Positions 16,501-25,183 of a DNA stretch of 33,458 nt are shown in pieces. Under the pieces are notes generated by a model. The model was not told where the DNA came from and did not search any database. It saw only the letters and a program-made list of their open reading frames with translations. The first letter of the stretch is position 1, and each line of letters opens with the position of its first letter. Origin of the DNA: Nocardioides sp. (GTDB taxonomy: Bacteria; Actinomycetota; Actinomycetes; Propionibacteriales; Nocardioidaceae); assembly GCA_025965125.1 (NCBI GenBank), contig JAOPXM010000146.1, positions 1-33,458 on the forward strand, written 5' to 3'. The translations under genes were made by a program, and so were the position numbers.

Positions 16501-17825
16501 CGGTCCTTCTCGGTAGCGGCCGCGGCTCTGGCGGCGTCGGGCAGAGCGTCGAGCACCGTCGACACGGCGCGGTCGTCGTGCGCCGAGGAGAGGAACCACG
16601 CCTCGTACGCCGACGGCGGCAGGTAGACGCCACGGTCGAGCATCGCGTGGAAGAACGCTGCATAGGCACGCGAATCGGTGCGCGACGCGTCGTCGAAGTC
16701 GCGCACGCTGCCGTCCGCGAAGAAGACCGAGAACATCGTGCCGGACGCCTGGACGACATGCGGGACGCCGGCCCCGGAGAGTGCGGTCGCGACCGCGTCC
16801 TTGATGGTCTCGCCGGCACTCGTGATGTGGTCGTAGACCTCCTGGGTCGCGAGCCGCAGCGTGGTCAGCCCGGCGGTGGTGGCGACGGGGTTCCCCGAGA
16901 GGGTGCCTGCTTGGTAGACCGGCCCCTCGGGCGACAGCCGCGACATCACGTCGGCCCGCCCGCCGAACGCAGCGGCCGGGAAGCCGCCACCCATGACCTT
17001 TCCGAACGTGACCAGGTCGGGCCGCCAGCCCTCCACCGCGCCATCCAATCCCCACTGTCCGAGCCGACTGGCCCGGAAGCCGGTCATCACCTCGTCGCTG
17101 ACGAACAGGGCGCCATGGCGGGTGCAGGTCTCGGCCAGGAACGCGTTGAATCCCGGCTCCGGTGGCACCACACCCATGTTCCCGGGAGCGGCCTCGGTGA
17201 TCAGGCACGCGATCCGGTCGCCGTGCTCGGCGAACGCCTTGTCGACGGCGGCGCGGTCGTTGTACGGCAGCACCAGTGTCAGGGCGGTCGACGACTCGGG
17301 CACCCCTGGCGTGCCCGGCACGGCGAACGTGGCCAGGCCCGATCCCGCGGACGCGAGCAGCGAGTCGACGTGACCGTGGTAGCAGCCGGCGAACTTCACC
17401 ACCACGTCGCGGCCGGTGAAGCCGCGCGCGAGCCGGATCGCGGACATGGTCGCCTCGGTCCCCGACGACACGAGGCGCACTCGCTCGACGGGGGCCCGGG
17501 TCACGATCTCCTCGGCCAGCTCGACCTCTGGTTCGGTGGGCGTGCCGAACGACGTACCTCGGGTTACGGCCGCTGCCACCGCGGCCTGCACATCGGGGTG
17601 TGCGTGCCCCAGGAGCATCGGCCCCCAGGAGCAGATCAGGTCGACGTACTCGTTGCCGTCCACATCAGTCAGCCATGCCCCGCTGGCCGACCGGATGAAC
17701 CGCGGGGTGCCACCCACGGCGTTGAACGCGCGTACCGGGGAGTTCACGCCGCCGGGCGTCACCGCGCGGGCGCGCTCGAACAGCGACGCGGACGCGGCGG
17801 TGTGGTCGGGCCGGAGGGGGCTCAC
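16497..17825 (-). CDS. hemL: Glutamate-1-semialdehyde 2,1-aminomutase
   Basis: A 442-residue PLP enzyme that makes 5-aminolaevulinate from glutamate-1-semialdehyde, the step after HemA. The PLP lysine is Lys276 in [12 protein letters not shown], with upstream [15 protein letters not shown] and DEVMTGFR; the N terminus has [13 protein letters not shown] chose GTG 17825, which gives the usual N terminus and lies six bases after a GACAAT -10; the frame stays open further upstream but with unrelated composition. It heads the operon hemL, phosphatase, tlpA, ccdA, resB, ccsB. Confidence 0.96.
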   Translation of the reverse strand: MSPLRPDHTAASASLFERARAVTPGGVNSPVRAFNAVGGTPRFIRSASGAWLTDVDGNEYVDLICSWGPMLLGHAHPDVQAAVAAAVTRGTSFGTPTEPEVELAEEIVTRAPVERVRLVSSGTEATMSAIRLARGFTGRDVVVKFAGCYHGHVDSLLASAGSGLATFAVPGTPGVPESSTALTLVLPYNDRAAVDKAFAEHGDRIACLITEAAPGNMGVVPPEPGFNAFLAETCTRHGALFVSDEVMTGFRASRLGQWGLDGAVEGWRPDLVTFGKVMGGGFPAAAFGGRADVMSRLSPEGPVYQAGTLSGNPVATTAGLTTLRLATQEVYDHITSAGETIKDAVATALSGAGVPHVVQASGTMFSVFFADGSVRDFDDASRTDSRAYAAFFHAMLDRGVYLPPSAYEAWFLSSAHDDRAVSTVLDALPDAARAAAATEKDR

Positions 17826-17866
17826 CGAGTCATTGTCCCCAACGGTCCAACCCCGGCATGCCGGGG
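17826..17866 (-). promoter_or_regulatory. hemL leaderless promoter with palindrome over the -35 region
   Basis: On the minus strand GACAAT (17837-17832) ends six bases before the hemL GTG. At the -35 position no consensus hexamer is seen; instead a perfect 16-bp palindrome CCCCGGCA/TGCCGGGG spans 17851-17866. This is where an activator or repressor would bind. The -10 and spacing match those of the antiporter gene at 2562. Inferred from pattern only. Confidence 0.45.
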
Positions 17867-17990
17867 GCCAGTCCTGGGCACCGGGAAGGTGTTCCGGGCC
17901 ACGGAATCGATGCTGTTCGGCGTCATGACCAGCCGCAATTCCCGTCACCTTGACACGGCCTCGAGTCGAGGACCAGTGCCACGTATCGGA

Positions 17991-18025
17991 CACATCCGTA
18001 ACTTGGATGTGACACGATTCGTTGT
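17991..18025 (+). promoter_or_regulatory. Candidate sigma-BldN-type promoter of the lytic transglycosylase
   Basis: -35 CGTAAC (17997-18002) and -10 CGTTGT (18020-18025) are 17 bp apart, identical in both hexamers and spacing to the promoter at 29030-29058. The reported sigma-BldN consensus, as I recall it, is CGTAAC about 16 bp from CGTTGA. A 7-bp inverted repeat CACATCC-N7-GGATGTG (17991-18011) brackets the -35, a possible operator. The expected 5' leader is about 50 nt and contains the ribosome site. Confidence 0.65.
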
Positions 18026-18084
18026 ATCGGTGTTCGGTGCTTGAGGGAGTGCCACGAACAGCGTCAGAATTGGGAGTGCATCGG

Positions 18085-19275
18085 ATGTCCGCAAAGCGTT
18101 TCGGCCGCGTCCAGAAAGCAACGGCGATCCTGCCGCTCGCTCTGCTCTCGGCAGCGTGGACGGCCAGCCTCGCAGGAGTCGGTGCGGCCACTGTTGCCGC
18201 GGACGCCGAGCCGAACACGTCACTGCCGGACGGCACGAGTGTGCCGTCGCAGGCGATCGAGGCGCCGGCGAGTGTGTCGTCGCGTGGTGCGGTGTCCCCG
18301 GATGTCTCGGGTGCGGGCGACGCGGAGCAGATCGTGGCCCATGCGTCGACCTCGGGGATCCCCTCGGCTGCCCTGGCGGCCTACCAGCGTGCCGAGACCG
18401 TGATCAACTCCGCTGACAAGTCCTGCAACCTGACCTGGCAGCTGATCGCGGGGATCGGGCGGGTCGAGTCCAACCACGGCCGCGCGAACGGCAACCAGCT
18501 CAACAACGACGGGGTCGCCACCCCGGGCATCTACGGTCTCGCGTTGAACGGCCAGCACCACACCGCGCTGATCCGCGACACCGACGCCGGCCAGTTCGAC
18601 GACGACACCGCCTACGACCGGGCGGTCGGGCCGATGCAGTTCATCCCCTCGACCTGGTCGGTGGTCGGGGTCGACGCCGACGGCGACGGGCAGCGCAACC
18701 CCCAAGACATCGACGACGCAGCCCTGGCCACCGCGGTCTACCTGTGCTCGGGCAACGACGACCTGGCCACCACCGCGGGCCAGCACGCCGCGGTCTACCG
18801 CTACAACCACTCCGCGTCCTACGTCGACCTGGTGCTGTCGATCATGACCGCCTACGCCGACGGCGACTTCACCTCGGTGCCCAACAGCACCACCGCGGCC
18901 GGGGTCATCGCCCCCGACCCCAACTACGTGGCACACCCCCACCCCAACAACGGCGCCCACGGCCCCGGACACCCCCACGCCCAGCACGTCCCCACCAACC
19001 AGCCCGGCAGCGGCGGCGAAACCACCCCACCGCCCACCCAACCCACCGACCCCCCCGAGACCGGCGGCAACGGCAACAACGGCGGTGGTGGGGTCCCGAA
19101 CATCCCACTCCCCCCGGTCACCCTGCCCCCGCTGCCCACCACCTCGATCGCCCCCGTCGACGACATCCTCACCATGGCCCAGGCCATCGTCCAGTGCACC
19201 CTCGACGGCTACATCGACAACATCCTCGTCAAGAACGACAAGTTCGACCGCTGCCTGATCCGCTACACCCACTGA
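18085..19275 (+). CDS. Secreted lytic transglycosylase (MltB-like)
   Basis: A 396-residue exported protein from ATG 18085, with ribosome site GGGAG eight bases upstream. An N-terminal signal peptide (basic start, hydrophobic stretch to about residue 37, likely cleavage after VAADA) is followed by a catalytic domain with Glu128 in [10 protein letters not shown], then [10 protein letters not shown] (about 182-191) and a calcium-loop-like [13 protein letters not shown]. This is the SLT_2/GH103 pattern for non-hydrolytic cleavage of peptidoglycan to 1,6-anhydro products. Residues about 290-360 are a proline-, histidine- and glycine-rich linker. A short C-terminal segment with two cysteines ends the protein. 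It is monocistronic, divergent from hemL and apparently driven by the sigma-BldN-type promoter at 17997-18025. Confidence 0.88.
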   Translation: MSAKRFGRVQKATAILPLALLSAAWTASLAGVGAATVAADAEPNTSLPDGTSVPSQAIEAPASVSSRGAVSPDVSGAGDAEQIVAHASTSGIPSAALAAYQRAETVINSADKSCNLTWQLIAGIGRVESNHGRANGNQLNNDGVATPGIYGLALNGQHHTALIRDTDAGQFDDDTAYDRAVGPMQFIPSTWSVVGVDADGDGQRNPQDIDDAALATAVYLCSGNDDLATTAGQHAAVYRYNHSASYVDLVLSIMTAYADGDFTSVPNSTTAAGVIAPDPNYVAHPHPNNGAHGPGHPHAQHVPTNQPGSGGETTPPPTQPTDPPETGGNGNNGGGGVPNIPLPPVTLPPLPTTSIAPVDDILTMAQAIVQCTLDGYIDNILVKNDKFDRCLIRYTH

Positions 19276-19302
19276 GGCAGAACGTCTCGGCGGTCGGCTT
19301 CT

Positions 19303-20307
19303 TCAGCGGGCGAGGAGGCGGGCGGCTTCGGCTGCCCAGTAGGTCAGGACGACGTCAGCGCCGGCTCGGCGGATCGAGATAAGGGTCTCGAGGATCGCCG
19401 GCTCGCGTTCGATCCAGCCCCGGGCGGCGGCCGCCTCGAGCATGGAGAACTCCCCCGAGACGTTGTACGCCGCGACCGGCACGTCCACGGCGTCTCGCAC
19501 CCGGCGTACGACGTCGAGGTAGGCAAGCGCCGGCTTCACCATCACGATGTCGGCGCCCTGCTCGATGTCGAGCAGCGCCTCGCGGACTCCCTCGAGGGCA
19601 TTGGGCGGGTCCTGCTGGTAGGTCCGGCGGTCGCCCTCGAGCGAGGAGTCGACGGCCTCCCGGAACGGGCCGAAGAACGCGGAGGCGTACTTCGCGGAGT
19701 AGGCGAGGATCGAGACCTCCTCGTGCCCGTCGGCATCGAGCGCCTCTCGGATGACGGCGACCTGACCGTCCATCATCCCGCTGGGTCCGACCATCTGCAC
19801 GCCGGCGTCGGACTGGGCCCGCGCCATCTCGGCGTAGGCCTCCAGCGTCTTGTCGTTGTCGACCCTGCCGTCGGGGGTCAGCAGCCCGCAGTGACCGTGG
19901 TCGGTGAACTCGTCGAGGCACAGGTCGCTCATCACCGTCAGCGCGTCGCCCACCTCGGCGACGACGTCGGTGATGGCGAGGTTGAGGATGCCTGCAGGGT
20001 CGGTGGCACCCGAGCCCACGGCGTCCTTCGTCTCAGGGATGCCGAACAGCATCACGCCACCGAGGCCGAGCTCGGCCGCCTCGGCGACGGCCGCGAGCAA
20101 CGTCGATCGGGTGTGCTGGAAGACCCCTGGCATCGACGAGATGGCGCGGGGCTCGCTGAGCCCTTCACGCACGAAGACCGGCAGCACCAGCTGGCGTGCC
20201 TCCAGTGACGTCTCTGCCACCATCTTGCGCAGGGCCGGGGTCGTACGCAGCCGTCGTGGCCGGACCCGGGGTCCGGCCACCTGGGGCGACGTGCCTTCTT
20301 CGCTCAC
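19303..20307 (-). CDS. hemB: Delta-aminolaevulinic acid dehydratase (porphobilinogen synthase)
   Basis: A 334-residue cytoplasmic enzyme that condenses two 5-aminolaevulinates to porphobilinogen. The two active-site lysines are Lys206 ([14 protein letters not shown]) and Lys258 ([12 protein letters not shown]). The metal site reads [14 protein letters not shown]: cysteines at 130 and 140, but Asp132 where zinc enzymes of the E. coli type have the middle cysteine, so the metal preference may differ. The start is GTG 20307, with no ribosome site; a GTG nine codons downstream is an alternative. It lies 40 bp after cobA/hemD. Confidence 0.95.
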   Translation of the reverse strand: MSEEGTSPQVAGPRVRPRRLRTTPALRKMVAETSLEARQLVLPVFVREGLSEPRAISSMPGVFQHTRSTLLAAVAEAAELGLGGVMLFGIPETKDAVGSGATDPAGILNLAITDVVAEVGDALTVMSDLCLDEFTDHGHCGLLTPDGRVDNDKTLEAYAEMARAQSDAGVQMVGPSGMMDGQVAVIREALDADGHEEVSILAYSAKYASAFFGPFREAVDSSLEGDRRTYQQDPPNALEGVREALLDIEQGADIVMVKPALAYLDVVRRVRDAVDVPVAAYNVSGEFSMLEAAAARGWIEREPAILETLISIRRAGADVVLTYWAAEAARLLAR

Positions 20308-20347
20308 GGGTTTCGAGACGGGCGCCAGCGCGCCGTCCTCGACCTCC

Positions 20348-22024
20348 TCATTGCGTTCGGACCTTCCGTCGCGCAGAGGGCTTGCGCTCGGAGGGCCGGG
20401 TCACCGGCTGTCCCTGGTCGAGCAGCGAGAGCCGGCGCGCGGCGCCGAAGTCAGCGAGGGCGTCGACCAGCTCGTCGATGTCCGGCTTCGCGGCCAGCAC
20501 GTCGACGCGCAGGCCGTGCTCCTCGGCGGTCTTCGCCGTGGCCGGGCCGATCACCGCGATGATCGTCGAGGGGTGCGGCTTGCCGGCGATGCCCACCAGG
20601 TTGCGCACGGTGGAGGACGAGGTGAACACGACAGCGTCGAACTTGCCGGTCTTGATCGCGTCGCGGGTCGGCGCCGGCGGCGGCGTGGCCCGGACCGTGC
20701 GGTACGCCGTCACGTCGTCGCACTCCCAGCCGAGGTCGACCAGGCCGGCCACGAGGTTCTCGGTGGCGATGTCGGCCCGCGGCAGGAAGACCCGGTTGAT
20801 CGGGTCGAGCAGCCGGTCGTACTCGGGCCAGTCGGCGAGCAGACCCGCAGCCGACTGCTCCCCCGAGGGGGTCAGGTCGGCGCGCAGGCCCCAGGCCGAG
20901 ATCGCCTGAGCGGTCTTGTCGCCGACCGCAGCGATCTTGAGGCCGGAGAAGGCCCGGGCGTCGAGGCCGTACTCCTCGAACTTCTCCCGCACCGCCTTGA
21001 CCGCGTTGACCGAGGTGAAAGCGATCCACTCGTAGCGGCCCTCGACCAGGCCGCGCACGGCCTTGTCCATCTGAAGCGGGTTGCGGGGCGGCTCGACCGA
21101 GATGGTCGGGACCTCCTCGGGCACCGCGCCGTAGCCGCGCAGCCGCGCGGACACGGCACCTGCCTGCTCCTTGGTGCGGGGCACCAGGACGCGCCAGCCG
21201 AACAGCGGCTTGGTCTCGAACCACGAGAGGGTCTGTCGCAGGTCGACCACGGCGCCGATGACCGTGACCGCCGGCGGTGCCATCCGCGCGGCACGCGCGT
21301 CGGCGGCGATGTGCTCGAGGGTCGAGGTGACCGTGGCCTGGCCGGTGGTCGTCCCGACCCGGGTCATCGCGACCGGGGTCTGCGGCGAGCGCCCAGCGGC
21401 CACGAGCGCCTTGCTGATCTCGCCGATCGAGCCGACAGCCGAGAGCAGGACCAGGGTGCGGTCGTCGGCGTACTGCGCCCAGTCGATCCGGTCACCGCAG
21501 GTGACGACGGCGACCTCGCGGTGGTCCTTGGTGGTCAGCGGGATGCCGGCGTACGCCGGGACCGCATTCACCGAGGACACGCCCGGAACGATCTCGAAGC
21601 CGAGTCCGGCCTTGACGCAGGCCTGGGCCTCCTCCGGGCCGGACGCGTAGAGGAACGGGTCGCCAGACATCAGGCGCACGACGCGTAGGCCACGCTTGGC
21701 CTGCTTGACGACGACCTTCGCCCGGGCGGCATGGGTCAGGGGCTGGCCGTCCTCACCGAACCCGCCATCGACGAACTCGGGACCATCGACGTCGGCGGCG
21801 ACGGGCTCGTCGCCCTCCTCGGGCTCGACGGGCTCGGGCAGACCCAACAGCGCCCGGACGAGTCCGGCGTGCTCGGGTGCCTCGGTGACGACCACGTCCG
21901 CCTGCCTCAGCAGGGCGACAGCTCGTACCGTCAGCAGGTCCGGGTCACCGGGGCCGCTGCCGACGAACGACACCCAGCCACGGGTCTGGCCCTGGGCGGA
22001 TCGAGTGGAATTGCCTCGCGTCAT
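20348..22024 (-). CDS. cobA-hemD: Fused uroporphyrinogen-III C-methyltransferase / uroporphyrinogen-III synthase
   Basis: A 558-residue bifunctional protein. Residues about 16-260 are the SAM-dependent SUMT (CobA) domain: [42 protein letters not shown]. Residues about 275-540 are the HemD domain that cyclises hydroxymethylbilane with ring-D inversion: [33 protein letters not shown]. It supplies uroporphyrinogen III for haem and precorrin-2 for sirohaem/cobalamin. An acidic insertion (about residues 64-93) splits the usual start of the SUMT domain. ATG 22024 overlaps the hemC stop by 4 nt. The fusion is standard in Actinobacteria. Confidence 0.95.
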   Translation of the reverse strand: MTRGNSTRSAQGQTRGWVSFVGSGPGDPDLLTVRAVALLRQADVVVTEAPEHAGLVRALLGLPEPVEPEEGDEPVAADVDGPEFVDGGFGEDGQPLTHAARAKVVVKQAKRGLRVVRLMSGDPFLYASGPEEAQACVKAGLGFEIVPGVSSVNAVPAYAGIPLTTKDHREVAVVTCGDRIDWAQYADDRTLVLLSAVGSIGEISKALVAAGRSPQTPVAMTRVGTTTGQATVTSTLEHIAADARAARMAPPAVTVIGAVVDLRQTLSWFETKPLFGWRVLVPRTKEQAGAVSARLRGYGAVPEEVPTISVEPPRNPLQMDKAVRGLVEGRYEWIAFTSVNAVKAVREKFEEYGLDARAFSGLKIAAVGDKTAQAISAWGLRADLTPSGEQSAAGLLADWPEYDRLLDPINRVFLPRADIATENLVAGLVDLGWECDDVTAYRTVRATPPPAPTRDAIKTGKFDAVVFTSSSTVRNLVGIAGKPHPSTIIAVIGPATAKTAEEHGLRVDVLAAKPDIDELVDALADFGAARRLSLLDQGQPVTRPSERKPSARRKVRTQ

Positions 22025-23055
22025 GCGTTGTGCACCTTGTCTTCGTGTACGTCGTGTTCCCGCGGGTCTACTTCGGCCCCGCCCATTTCGAGCTGTCCTG
22101 CACCGTCGGCGAGCATGTCCTGCGCCAACCGGGTCCCGACGCCGATGGCATCGGCCGGGGCCCCCGATGCGGATCTCCGCACCGCGAGCCCTCCGTCGAG
22201 CGAGAGTGCGACTGCGCGCACCCAGATCTCGTCTCCGTCCTCACCTTCCACAACCTCTGCCAGGGTGCCGATCGGTGCCGAGCAGCCACCTTCGAGCGTG
22301 GCCAGCACCGCGCGCTCGGCGTCGACCGCCGCCCGGGCCCGGACGTCCTCGAGCGTGGCCAGCTCCGTGCGCAGCTCGTCATCGGCGCGGCACTCGATCG
22401 CCAGCGCGCCCTGCCCGGGGGCGGGAAGCATCTGCAACGGGTCGAGCACCTCGGTCGCCATGTCGAGCCTGTTGATACGAGCCAGACCCGCACGGGCGAG
22501 GACCACGGCGTCGTACTCGCCGGAGCTCACCTTGCTGATCCGGGTGTCGACGTTGCCACGGACTCCGACCACGTCCAAACCGAGGCCGAGGGCATGCAGC
22601 TGGGCGGCACGTCGAGGCGACCCGGTGCCGACCCGGCTGCCAGCCGGCAGCTCGCCGAGAGTGAGCCCGTCGCGGGCCACCACGACGTCGCGCGGATCCT
22701 CGCGGGTGGGCACGGCTGCCAGCGCGATGCCCTCGGCGGGGTACGTCGGGAGGTCCTTGAGGGAGTGGACAGCGACGTCGACGTCACCGCGGAGCAGCGC
22801 GTCGCGCAGCGCCCCGACGAAGACGCCGGTGCCGGACGCGGCCAGCGAGGTGCCGGCGGCCTGGCTGCGGTCGCCCTCGGTGGTCACCTCGACGAGCTCG
22901 ACCCGGTGTCCCAACCGGGTGCGGATCAGTTCGGCCACCGTGCTGGCCTGGGTGGTGGCGAGCAGGGAGCCTCGGGTGCCGACGCGGATGGTCGCCACGG
23001 TTTCGGGGTCCCCGGCGGAACGGGAGCCCAGCGAGGGATCTGGCGGGGAGATCAT
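22021..23055 (-). CDS. hemC: Porphobilinogen deaminase (hydroxymethylbilane synthase)
   Basis: A 344-residue enzyme that polymerises four porphobilinogens into hydroxymethylbilane. It carries IRVGTRGSLLATTQA at the N terminus, the substrate-binding HSLKDLP and TGSPRRAAQL, and the dipyrromethane-cofactor cysteine Cys258 in LEGGCSAPIG. About 20 extra N-terminal residues precede the fold; ATG 23055 is kept because it overlaps the hemA stop as ATGA. The C-terminal tail ([17 protein letters not shown]) is poorly conserved and less G+C-rich. Third gene of rex-hemA-hemC-cobA/hemD. Confidence 0.96.
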   Translation of the reverse strand: MISPPDPSLGSRSAGDPETVATIRVGTRGSLLATTQASTVAELIRTRLGHRVELVEVTTEGDRSQAAGTSLAASGTGVFVGALRDALLRGDVDVAVHSLKDLPTYPAEGIALAAVPTREDPRDVVVARDGLTLGELPAGSRVGTGSPRRAAQLHALGLGLDVVGVRGNVDTRISKVSSGEYDAVVLARAGLARINRLDMATEVLDPLQMLPAPGQGALAIECRADDELRTELATLEDVRARAAVDAERAVLATLEGGCSAPIGTLAEVVEGEDGDEIWVRAVALSLDGGLAVRRSASGAPADAIGVGTRLAQDMLADGAGQLEMGGAEVDPREHDVHEDKVHNA

Positions 23056-24344
23056 GCCAGGCCCTCCGGACGGGTGACGGCGTCGACGGCCTCGGGGTCG
23101 AGAGCGAACAGCTCGGCCAGGGCCGCGGCGTAGGACACCGCCCCGGTCTCGTTGGCCAGCTCCTTGACCCGCACGGTCGGCTCGTGGAGCAGCTTGTCGG
23201 CGACCCTCCGCACGGTCTGCAGGATCTCGGCGCGGGCCGCCCCGTCCAGCTCGGGCAGCCGACCGTCGAGGCGAACCATCTCCGCTTCGACGACCGCCGT
23301 GGCCATGGAACGCAGCGCAACCACCGTCGGGGTGACGCTGGCCTGGCGACGTGCGGCCAGGAAGGCGGCGACCTCCTGGGTGACGATGGCGCGGACGTCC
23401 TCGACCTCGCGGCCGACCTCGGAGTGCTGCAGCTCCTCGGCGAGCTCGGCGAGGTTGATCAATGTGACTCCGGGGAGGTCACGCACGGCCGGGTCGACGT
23501 CGTGCGGGAGCGCGAGGTCGATGAAGGTCAGGGGCCGGGCGTCCGACTGGGCGGTCACGACCATGTCGGTGGTGATCAAGACGCCGGTGGCCCCGGTGCA
23601 GGTCAGGACGACGTCGGCGGCGCCGAGCTCGACGGCGAGATCCACGAGCGGCGCCGGCCTGGCGCCGTACTCGCGGGCCAGCCGGTCGGCGCGGTCGGGG
23701 CTGCGGTTGACCACGGTCACCTCGGTCGCACCGAGCCGGGCGACGGTTGCGGTCGAGAGCCCGGCCATGGCCCCGGCGCCCACGACGACGACTCGCTTGC
23801 CCGCGATCTCTCCCTGGGCCAACCCGGCGCGGTCCAGAGCGGCGCTGACCAGCGACGGCGCGACCCGATCGATGTCGGTCTCGGCCCGGGACCGCTTGCC
23901 CACGCGGAGTGCCTGCTGGAAGAGCACGTTGAGTGCGGGGCCCACGGTGCCGAGCTCCTGGCCGAGCCGCAGCGCCTCGCGGGTCTGGCCGAGGATCTGG
24001 CCCTCGCCGACCGCCATCGAGTCGAGACCTGCGGCGACCTGGAAGAGATGGGAGACCGCACCGTCGTCGTAGTGCACGTAGAGGTGCGGCAGCATCGCCT
24101 CGGTGGACTCGCCGGCGCGGTCGACGAGCAGCTTCGAGAGCTCCTCGACGCTGCCGTGGAAGCGGTCGTCGTCGGCGTAGACCTCGAGCCTGTTGCAGGT
24201 GGAGATGACCGTCGCCTCGGTGACGTGCTCGCCCGCGGCGACGTCGTGCACCAGCTTGTGCACCCCATTGGCATCGAGGGCGACCTGCTCGAGCAGGGAC
24301 ACCGGGGCGGAGTTGTGGGAGATGCCGACCACGAGGACGCTCAT
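23052..24344 (-). CDS. hemA: Glutamyl-tRNA reductase
   Basis: A 430-residue enzyme that reduces glutamyl-tRNA to glutamate-1-semialdehyde with NADPH, the committed step of the C5 haem pathway. The catalytic Cys50 is in ISTCNRLEVYA, after VGISHNSAPVSLLE. The NADPH-binding segment is VVVVGAGAMAG, and a C-terminal helical dimerisation domain closes the protein. ATG 24344 overlaps the rex stop by 4 nt. In Streptomyces coelicolor the same rex-hemACD order is known, so haem synthesis here is expected to follow the NADH/NAD+ ratio through Rex. Confidence 0.97.
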   Translation of the reverse strand: MSVLVVGISHNSAPVSLLEQVALDANGVHKLVHDVAAGEHVTEATVISTCNRLEVYADDDRFHGSVEELSKLLVDRAGESTEAMLPHLYVHYDDGAVSHLFQVAAGLDSMAVGEGQILGQTREALRLGQELGTVGPALNVLFQQALRVGKRSRAETDIDRVAPSLVSAALDRAGLAQGEIAGKRVVVVGAGAMAGLSTATVARLGATEVTVVNRSPDRADRLAREYGARPAPLVDLAVELGAADVVLTCTGATGVLITTDMVVTAQSDARPLTFIDLALPHDVDPAVRDLPGVTLINLAELAEELQHSEVGREVEDVRAIVTQEVAAFLAARRQASVTPTVVALRSMATAVVEAEMVRLDGRLPELDGAARAEILQTVRRVADKLLHEPTVRVKELANETGAVSYAAALAELFALDPEAVDAVTRPEGLA

Positions 24345-25006
24345 GCTGTGTCCGCCTGGGCCTTGCGCTGCTCGTGGTAGGCGAGGATCTGCAGCTCGAT
24401 CGACAGATCGACCTTGCGGACGTCGACGCCCGCCGGCACCGCCAGCACGGTGGCTGCGAAGTTCAGGATGCTGCTGATCCCGCACTCAACCATGCGGTCT
24501 GCCACGTCCTGGGCGGCGATCGCCGGCGTGGCGATCACCCCGATCGCGACGCCGTTCTCGCGGACGATCTGCTCGAGGTCGTCGAAGGGGCGTACGTCGA
24601 TCCCGGCGACCACTTCCTCGTGCCGGGTCGGGTCGGCGTCGAGCAGCGCGACCACCCGGAACCCCCGGCTGCGGAAGCCGGAGTAGTTCGCCAGCGCGTG
24701 TCCGAGGTTGCCGATACCGACGATGACAACCGGCCAGTCCTGGGTCACGCCGATCTCGCGGGCGATCTGGTAGCGCAGGTAGTCGACGTCGTAGCCAACC
24801 CCGCGGGTGCCGTAGCTGCCGAGGTACGAGAGGTCCTTGCGGAGCTTGGCGCTGTTGACGCCCGCTGCCCGGGCGAGGTCCTCGCTGGAGCACGTGACGG
24901 TGCCCGACTCAGACAGCGTGATCAGGGCCCGCAGGTAGACGGGAAGTCGCGCGACCGTGGCCTCCGGGATGTCCCGGGTGCTCTCGGCGGAAGTCCGTGC
25001 GGTCAC
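24341..25006 (-). CDS. rex: Redox-sensing transcriptional repressor Rex
   Basis: A 221-residue repressor from GTG 25006, with ribosome site GGAGAG about six bases upstream. The N-terminal winged helix contains SSEDLARAAGVNSAKLRKDLSYLG-type residues (about 40-63, given here by position), then GSYGTRGVGYDV. The Rossmann domain has GIGNLG (97-102) for NAD(H), followed by acidic DADP. NADH releases Rex from DNA, switching on respiratory genes. Here it heads rex-hemA-hemC-cobA/hemD and its own promoter carries a Rex-like site (25088-25103), so autoregulation is expected. Confidence 0.97.
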   Translation of the reverse strand: MTARTSAESTRDIPEATVARLPVYLRALITLSESGTVTCSSEDLARAAGVNSAKLRKDLSYLGSYGTRGVGYDVDYLRYQIAREIGVTQDWPVVIVGIGNLGHALANYSGFRSRGFRVVALLDADPTRHEEVVAGIDVRPFDDLEQIVRENGVAIGVIATPAIAAQDVADRMVECGISSILNFAATVLAVPAGVDVRKVDLSIELQILAYHEQRKAQADTA

Positions 25007-25075
25007 TGTCTTCTCTCCATGCCAGCGCCGTGGATGGGGGCCATCACAGGTCCGGATTCGTCCGACGGCCCGCTC

Positions 25076-25104
25076 ACTGTAAGAGTTTGTGAACGCGAGA
25101 ACAA
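25076..25104 (-). promoter_or_regulatory. rex promoter overlapped by a Rex operator
   Basis: On the minus strand -35 TTGTTC (25104-25099) and -10 TACAGT (25081-25076) are 17 bp apart. On the plus strand TGTGAACGCGAGAACA (25088-25103) matches the Streptomyces Rex site TGTGAACGCGTTCACA at 13 of 16 positions. The operator covers the -35 and the spacer, the right place to block RNA polymerase. It lies about 80 bp upstream of the rex start. Confidence 0.8.
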
Positions 25105-25183
25105 AACGAGCCGCACCTCCGGACGCGGGGCGGACTAGCACATGTGAGATGTGACACTGCCTCGGGGGTGCGGCAGGCGGCGA

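Noticed and set aside
17950-17955. TTGACA as a consensus -35 for the transglycosylase gene
   Set aside because: No acceptable -10 lies 16-18 bp downstream.
17998-18013. GTAAC-N6-GTGAC as an MtrA-type direct repeat upstream of the lytic transglycosylase
   Set aside because: MtrA control of wall hydrolases is plausible, but the same bases are better explained as the CGTAAC -35 with a matching CGTTGT -10, and the second repeat is imperfect. It is kept only as an alternative.
25157-25176. CTGCC/GGCAG hairpin as a terminator after the glutaredoxin-like gene
   Set aside because: The stem is only 5 bp with a 10-nt loop; such repeats are frequent by chance at this base composition.
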